This document shows positions 59,708 through 64,000 of a stretch of 64,000 nt of DNA, piece after piece. A program made the translations under genes and the position numbers. Position 1 is the first letter of the stretch. Each line of letters starts with the position of its first letter. Under the pieces are notes generated by a model that saw nothing but the letters and a program-made list of their open reading frames with translations, did not search any database and was not told the DNA's origin. The DNA comes from Sutterella sp. (lineage in GTDB: Bacteria > Pseudomonadota > Gammaproteobacteria > Burkholderiales > Burkholderiaceae_F), in assembly GCA_020025955.1 (NCBI GenBank), contig JAHHRF010000005.1:10846-74845 (forward strand), given 5' to 3'.

Positions 59708-60396
59708 TAATGATTTTCCTTAGTAAAAAGCTCAATCACGGGCCAGCCTTCTCGTTGGGCAACCCCACGCAAGGCTTCATCAGGATTCACAGCAAAGGTT
59801 TGACCGCGCTCAGCGGCAAACGTCAAAAGCGACAAATCATTAATCGAGTCGCTATAGGCCTGAAGCTCTTCAATCGTCTGACCTTGACGGGTTAAGCCTT
59901 CTAAATACGCCTTACAGAGACGCAGTTTCCCTTCTTGATAGGAGTGAGAGCCGTCGAGTTTCCCCGTGAAATGCCCTTCGTTGTCCTCTTCAGGCTTGGC
60001 GGCAATCACATCCGTCATACCAAAGAGAGGCGCAATGGGCGTCGCAATATAAAGGTGAGTCCCCGTCGCTAAGACAGGATGGTAACCCTGTTCACGCGCT
60101 TGATTCACCAAGTCAAACGCAGCTTGCGGAATCTTGGGCAAGACCACGTCGCGCACAAAGTTGTCGCGAATCGTATCGAGCGTCTGGCGGTCAAAGGCTG
60201 CCATCAACGACATCTGAAAGCCCATGTACGCTTCTACATCGAAGTCACCACGCAAATACCCCTGATGAAAATCATGCGCAGCCTTCTCAAAGGAGGCTCG
60301 GTCCCCCTCTAAGCCTTCAATCAATCGACGCGTCCACAAGTCCCCCGTATCGATGGGCAAAAGCGTGTGGTCCATGTCAAAAAAGGCGATTTTCAT
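59707..60396 (-). CDS. HAD-IB family phosphatase
   Basis: The 229-residue HAD hydrolase has motif I 'IAFFDMDHTLLPIDTGDLW', motif II 'LATGTHLYIATPIA' and motif IV 'AYSDSINDLSLL'. It resembles SerB-like HAD-IB enzymes found between hda and pcnB in many betaproteobacteria. The substrate is not settled; phosphoserine is possible but unproven. AAGGA lies upstream of the start, 8 bases after hda. Confidence 0.9.
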   Translation of the reverse strand: MKIAFFDMDHTLLPIDTGDLWTRRLIEGLEGDRASFEKAAHDFHQGYLRGDFDVEAYMGFQMSLMAAFDRQTLDTIRDNFVRDVVLPKIPQAAFDLVNQAREQGYHPVLATGTHLYIATPIAPLFGMTDVIAAKPEEDNEGHFTGKLDGSHSYQEGKLRLCKAYLEGLTRQGQTIEELQAYSDSINDLSLLTFAAERGQTFAVNPDEALRGVAQREGWPVIELFTKENH

Positions 60397-60404
60397 GGTT
60401 TTTT

Positions 60405-61082
60405 TTATCCTTCATTACGCACTAAGGGGCCGTATTGGGCTTCGAGTTGTTCAACGCATTCACGCAAAAGCGGCAACGTTAATCGACGATGACGACGTAA
60501 GGCCAAACGATCAGCCTCTTCCAAAATCATCATTAACGTACGCATATCTCGAGGCAAATGCAATGCCATCCAGATCTGCATCTCACGCGTCATATTAAAA
60601 CCACGCGCTTGAGCAATGCGAAGAATTTCTTTAAAGCGGTCTTTTTCGTTTAAGGGAGAAATCGCGTAGGAAACGCCCCAACTCAAACGACTCTTCACGC
60701 TCTCAGGCAAGGTCATCTGGGCAATGGGACGTTTACCGCCACATACCAAACGACAATTGGCATGACGGTGGATTTCATTTTGAAGCGTTAACAACTGCTG
60801 GCACCAACCCGGGTCCAGTTCATCAACGTTGTCAACGGTATAGAGGGTGCGCTCTGGCGTGAAGCGGGGCACGCGAAACGGTTCCGCGGGCACCAGCGAA
60901 CGCAACAAATGCGTAATGCCACATCCCACAGGGCCATGAATATAAATAAATTGAGGCCCCTGACCGCTCAAGACGCCCTTCAAGACACGAAAGGCTTCTT
61001 CGTTGTCGCCGACAACAAAGCTATCGAATGTCTGGGGCAATTCTTGTTGAAGTTCCAACAAATACTGATTTGAACGATCCAT
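60405..61082 (-). CDS. hda: DnaA regulatory inactivator Hda
   Basis: The 225-residue AAA+ protein related to DnaA promotes ATP hydrolysis by DnaA bound at the clamp. 'QELPQTFDSFVVGDNEEAFRVL' is the DnaA-like start. Walker A is degenerate (HGPVGCGITHLL, isoleucine in place of lysine), and Hda proteins as a group also depart from the standard lysine. 'LYTVDNVDEL' is the Walker B region. It heads the hda-HAD-pcnB-folK operon and diverges from the lic genes. Confidence 0.92.
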   Translation of the reverse strand: MDRSNQYLLELQQELPQTFDSFVVGDNEEAFRVLKGVLSGQGPQFIYIHGPVGCGITHLLRSLVPAEPFRVPRFTPERTLYTVDNVDELDPGWCQQLLTLQNEIHRHANCRLVCGGKRPIAQMTLPESVKSRLSWGVSYAISPLNEKDRFKEILRIAQARGFNMTREMQIWMALHLPRDMRTLMMILEEADRLALRRHRRLTLPLLRECVEQLEAQYGPLVRNEG

Positions 61083-61244
61083 GAGATTTCACTAAAACGC
61101 AGGCGTACCAATCTTACCAAAAGATAAGGGATTTTAACGGGTGAAGTCCCTACCTTAAAATGCCTTACGAGAAAAAAGAACTCCCCAGAAACCGCCCATC
61201 CTTTAAACTATATGTTTGACTTAACCCTCATAAACAAAACAACA

Positions 61245-62162
61245 ATGACCCAACAAGTTGCACAGGCATTTGCGTCGTTAACGTCATTGCCTATTGATAC
61301 CATCCAAAACATCAACATTTTGGGTGGTATGACCAATGTCAATTACAAGGTCACCCTCTCGGACGGTCGTCAATTTGTGTTGCGTATGCCAGGCAACGCT
61401 TCCAATGACATTATCTGTCGCGAAGACGAATTCAAGAATAATGTCCTTGCGTTCGAACTGGGCATCGCCAATGAGATTGTCGCCTTTGATGCGCCATCAG
61501 GCTTAAAGCTCACCACTTACATCCCTCAGGCTGAAACGTTAACGCCTTTAAGTTTGGCTCGTCACGCCAAGACGATTGCCTCGCACTTTAGTCGCCTGCA
61601 CAATTCCAGCCTTACGCTGGCCGATCGTTTTTCGATTGAAGAGGAATATCACAAATACCGACAACTGGTCCTTGATCGAAAAATCCCGTGGAGCGAACAG
61701 TGGGATGCCATTAACGCCCGCTTTGAAGGATTAGTCGAACGTTTGGGGCTGCTTAAAGGGGGTGGCGAGCTCTGCGCCTGCCACAACGACCCCGTTCCGG
61801 AAAACTTTGTTTTAAGTCACGCGACTACGCCGCCTACCCTCTACTTAATTGATTGGGAATACGCAGGGCAAAACGACCCCATGTGGGACTTGGCTTCTGT
61901 TATCGATGAAGCCGGGCTCGATCCCGCTCATGAAGAGGCATTCATCGGTTACTACCTTGAACTCAATCCCCACTTGGTCCTTGAGGTGGTCAAAGAAAAG
62001 ATTTTGATTTTCAAAATCCTTCAAAACATGCTTTGGTACTTATGGACGTTACTCAAAGAAGCCCAAGGGGATGACTTTGGTGGCTATCGCGCCAAACGCC
62101 ATGACGCGGCCATTCGCCTCTTAGCTCAGTACGACGCCACGTATGGAATGACGCGCGAATGA
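61245..62162 (+). CDS. licA: LicA-type choline kinase
   Basis: The 305-residue APH-fold kinase has 'ILGGMTNVNYKVTLSDGRQFVLRMPG' (nucleotide loop), 'ELCACHNDPVPENFVL' (Brenner motif H-N-D-x4-N) and 'LYLIDWEYAGQNDPMWDLASVI' (choline kinase motif). It would phosphorylate choline for LPS decoration. The ATG at 61245 fits the family; an ATG at 61212 is possible. No tetranucleotide repeat like that of Haemophilus licA is present, so no slipped-strand switching is expected here. It overlaps licB by 4 bases. Confidence 0.88.
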   Translation: MTQQVAQAFASLTSLPIDTIQNINILGGMTNVNYKVTLSDGRQFVLRMPGNASNDIICREDEFKNNVLAFELGIANEIVAFDAPSGLKLTTYIPQAETLTPLSLARHAKTIASHFSRLHNSSLTLADRFSIEEEYHKYRQLVLDRKIPWSEQWDAINARFEGLVERLGLLKGGGELCACHNDPVPENFVLSHATTPPTLYLIDWEYAGQNDPMWDLASVIDEAGLDPAHEEAFIGYYLELNPHLVLEVVKEKILIFKILQNMLWYLWTLLKEAQGDDFGGYRAKRHDAAIRLLAQYDATYGMTRE

Positions 62163-63082
62163 TCTCCGAGCAACAACGAGGGCGCCTCTTTGGTTTAGGC
62201 TCAGGTTTTACCTGGGCGCTCTACATCACGGTGCTCTCGGGCATCATGATGCCCTTTAGTGAGCTCCCATTGAGTGATGCCCTCTGTGTCGCCTTTGTTG
62301 GGATGCTCTTAAATGAGTGCAGTTCATTAGGGTGGTTGACGCTTACGCATGCCAAAGATTTAAAGCATGAACTTCAAACCCACGCCAACCTTCTGTTGCG
62401 TAAGGGGTGGCTTTTTATTGTCTGCCCGTTAGGGATGCTGTTTTTCGTGGGGGCGCTTGCGCTTACTGATGAGAGTACGGTCGCCGTTGGCACAGCGGTC
62501 TACCCCATTAGCAGCCTCATCATTGCTCACCTCGCCTTAAAGCGCCCCTTCGTTCGACTGGAGGTCTTAGCGGTCTTTCTTTGCACGATTGGGCTCTTTT
62601 TGACGGCCGGTCCCAGCCTAATGAATTTCTCCATCGACCGAGGACTCTTATTAGCGCTCCTTTGCGCCCTTTGCTGGGGAGCGGAGGCTGTGCTTTGCTA
62701 TCGCTTTGTCCCAGATGAGGTTCCGCCCTTTTTACTGCTCGCGATGCGTTTTACGTGCTCGTGCTTGGTGGCCATTCCTGTCATCATTGGATTCATCTTT
62801 TTTAAGGGCGACGTCTTTACCACGCATTTGCCCTTTACGAATCATTTTTGGCTTTACGTGCCGTTAGCTGCCTTAATCAGCTTGACGTCTTACCTTTGCT
62901 ACTACCGAGCCATCCACTTGTTAGGTCCGATTCGCGCCTTAAGCTTCAATATCACGTACATGATTTGGGTTTTTATCTTCGCGTTTTTCTCCTCTCAGTG
63001 GCCCACGCTCTTCACGATGGCAGGCGCCCTCTTTATTGGTTTAAGCCTAGTGTGCTCAAGTCTTCCTGTTCACGATGAATAA
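62159..63082 (+). CDS. licB: LicB-type DMT permease (probable choline uptake)
   Basis: The 307-residue membrane protein has ten helices in two EamA repeats ('GLGSGFTWALYITVLSGIMM', 'LLLALLCALCWGAEAVLCYRFV'). Its place between licA and licD matches the choline permease LicB. It diverges from choline transporters of the ABC type. It starts inside the licA stop (ATGA). The assignment rests on operon context as well as fold. Confidence 0.82.
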   Translation: MISEQQRGRLFGLGSGFTWALYITVLSGIMMPFSELPLSDALCVAFVGMLLNECSSLGWLTLTHAKDLKHELQTHANLLLRKGWLFIVCPLGMLFFVGALALTDESTVAVGTAVYPISSLIIAHLALKRPFVRLEVLAVFLCTIGLFLTAGPSLMNFSIDRGLLLALLCALCWGAEAVLCYRFVPDEVPPFLLLAMRFTCSCLVAIPVIIGFIFFKGDVFTTHLPFTNHFWLYVPLAALISLTSYLCYYRAIHLLGPIRALSFNITYMIWVFIFAFFSSQWPTLFTMAGALFIGLSLVCSSLPVHDE

Positions 63083-63097
63083 TTTCTTGAAACGTTT

Positions 63098-63913
63098 ATG
63101 AAACGCCTCTCTCTCAAAGAACACCAAGCCGTACTCCTTAACCTTCTTGACGTGTTCGATCAGTTCTGTCGAAAACATGACTTGGAGTATTTCTTAGCCT
63201 ACGGAACGCTCTTGGGGGCTATTCGCCATAAGGGCTTTATCCCCTGGGATGATGACGTTGATGTCTTTATGAAATATGAAGACTATCTTCGCTTCGTGGA
63301 GCTCTGGGAAAAAGAATGTCAAGCCAATACGGACTTAGCAAAGCGCTATAAAACCTGGGGCTACGAAGGGGAAGAGAATTACTACATGGGTTACTTGGCC
63401 AAGTTTTTTGACACCCACACACACTTAGTCGAACACATGAAGCGCGACATATACTACGGCGCCTACCTCGACATCTTCGTGCTTGAAAACCTCCCTGAGA
63501 ATGAGAAAGCACTTAAACACTTTTTGATGAGCTGGCGTCACAATTCGCGTTGGGCGCGCTCCTTATCTCACAAAAACATTGGGTTAAATCGCCTTAAATG
63601 TTCGTGGCTTCCCACGCCGTATCGCTATCTTCAAAAGCTCAAAAAGCTTCGTAGTGAAGTTACGCCTAGCGAAACGTCGTTAATCGGTCCGGCAGGGTGC
63701 GCTGAACGTAAGCGCTATATGCACTGCGTCTACGATAAGTCCCTTTTCAACCAATCCACGCGAGTGCCCTTTGAGCACCTTTCTCTTCCTGTGCCACAAG
63801 GGTTTGATAAATTATTAACGCTTCAGTATGGTGACTATATGACGCCCCCTCCCGAAGGGAATCGTCAGGGACACGACTCTGAGGTGTATCTCAAAGAAGA
63901 AGGGGACTTTTAA
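63098..63913 (+). CDS. licD: LicD phosphocholine transferase
   Basis: The 271-residue protein has the LicD nucleotidyltransferase-fold signature 'EYFLAYGTLLGAIRHKGFIPWDDDVDVFM', with the catalytic aspartates in DDDVD. It moves phosphocholine from CDP-choline onto a sugar of LPS or another glycan. It lies 15 bases after licB and shares one base with the next gene (TAATG). Confidence 0.9.
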   Translation: MKRLSLKEHQAVLLNLLDVFDQFCRKHDLEYFLAYGTLLGAIRHKGFIPWDDDVDVFMKYEDYLRFVELWEKECQANTDLAKRYKTWGYEGEENYYMGYLAKFFDTHTHLVEHMKRDIYYGAYLDIFVLENLPENEKALKHFLMSWRHNSRWARSLSHKNIGLNRLKCSWLPTPYRYLQKLKKLRSEVTPSETSLIGPAGCAERKRYMHCVYDKSLFNQSTRVPFEHLSLPVPQGFDKLLTLQYGDYMTPPPEGNRQGHDSEVYLKEEGDF

Positions 63914-64000
63914 TGAACGCCATTATCCTCGCCGCAGGGTTGGGCTCTCGATTCAAAGAGTTGACCACGCACAGTCACAAGTCGATGTTTCCCATTGAAG
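63913..64000 (+). CDS. licC: LicC-type nucleotidyltransferase, cut by window end
   Basis: Only the first 29 codons are present. They read 'NAIILAAGLGSRFKELT' followed by 'HKSMFP', the sugar/choline-phosphate cytidylyltransferase start. In lic operons LicC makes CDP-choline, which fits this position after licD. Confidence 0.75.
   Translation, partial: MNAIILAAGLGSRFKELTTHSHKSMFPIE

Noticed and set aside
61212..61260. Phase-variable repeats at the licA start
   Set aside because: The A/C-rich stretch (aacaaaacaacaatg) is not a regular tetranucleotide tract; only chance similarity to CAAT repeats.
1..64000. CRISPR arrays, prophage genes, rRNA operons
   Set aside because: I saw no regularly spaced direct repeats, phage structural genes or rRNA sequence in reading through the window.

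Overview
The window looks like one contiguous stretch of chromosome from a Gram-negative betaproteobacterium. Evidence for the envelope type is lgt, bamE, msbA, secDF-yajC and several LPS-type glycosyltransferases. Evidence for Burkholderiales is the gene order hda / HAD phosphatase / pcnB / folK, fur opposite bamE, zapA followed by 6S RNA and an EVE-domain gene, and a tRNA-Val with a CAC anticodon. A gut-associated Sutterellaceae-type member is my best guess; this is inference from gene content, not a database match. No prophage, plasmid backbone, CRISPR array or complete insertion sequence was seen.

Layout. 1-5.5 kb: a small WYL-like protein, an O-acyltransferase, a sodium/alanine symporter and argH. 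5.6-6 kb: a Pro-Arg-His tRNA operon with promoter and strong terminator. 6-7.9 kb: two overlapping glycosyltransferases (GT2, GT25). 8-18.5 kb, all minus strand: dnaE, apbE with a tiny FMN-binding protein, glnS (with a large internal insertion), sbcB, rng. 18.6-26 kb: dTDP-glucose dehydratase plus a GT9 protein, sdaA, msbA, then a GT9/WaaE-like pair. 26-33 kb: recN, nadK, fabI, a six-LysM MltD-type transglycosylase, a methyltransferase with rnhA, tRNA-Val. 33-40.3 kb: a second GT25, fur/bamE, a coiled-coil gene pair whose larger member is a giant ZapA, 6S RNA, EVE protein, TauE-type exporter, orphan solute-binding protein. 40-46 kb: lgt, thiM-thiE, and a DUF2868 / GT2 / DUF3482 cluster. 46.5-52.2 kb: queA-tgt-yajC-secD-secF. 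52.2-57.6 kb: a long intergenic region with a Fur-box-like palindrome and a structured RNA candidate, an LTA-synthase-type membrane protein, darP, a MogA-hydrolase fusion, and a solo transposase-type DNA-binding protein. 57.7-61 kb: tRNA-Leu and hda-HAD-pcnB-folK. 61.2-64 kb: a lic (phosphocholine) operon running off the window edge.

How the parts relate. Housekeeping genes (replication, repair, translation, protein export, lipoprotein maturation) alternate with one- to four-gene surface-glycan modules. O-acylation, dTDP-sugar supply, core glycosyltransfer, GT25 decoration, an alkaline-phosphatase-fold transferase and phosphocholine decoration all point to an elaborate, variable cell surface.

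The most unusual items are: a ZapA domain fused to at least sixteen indel-free 35-residue coiled-coil repeats; a MogA-alpha/beta hydrolase fusion; a roughly 98-residue insertion inside GlnRS; a structured RNA candidate with its own promoter and terminator near a Fur-box-like palindrome; and a stand-alone ISNCY-type DNA-binding domain with its own ribosome-binding site and terminator.
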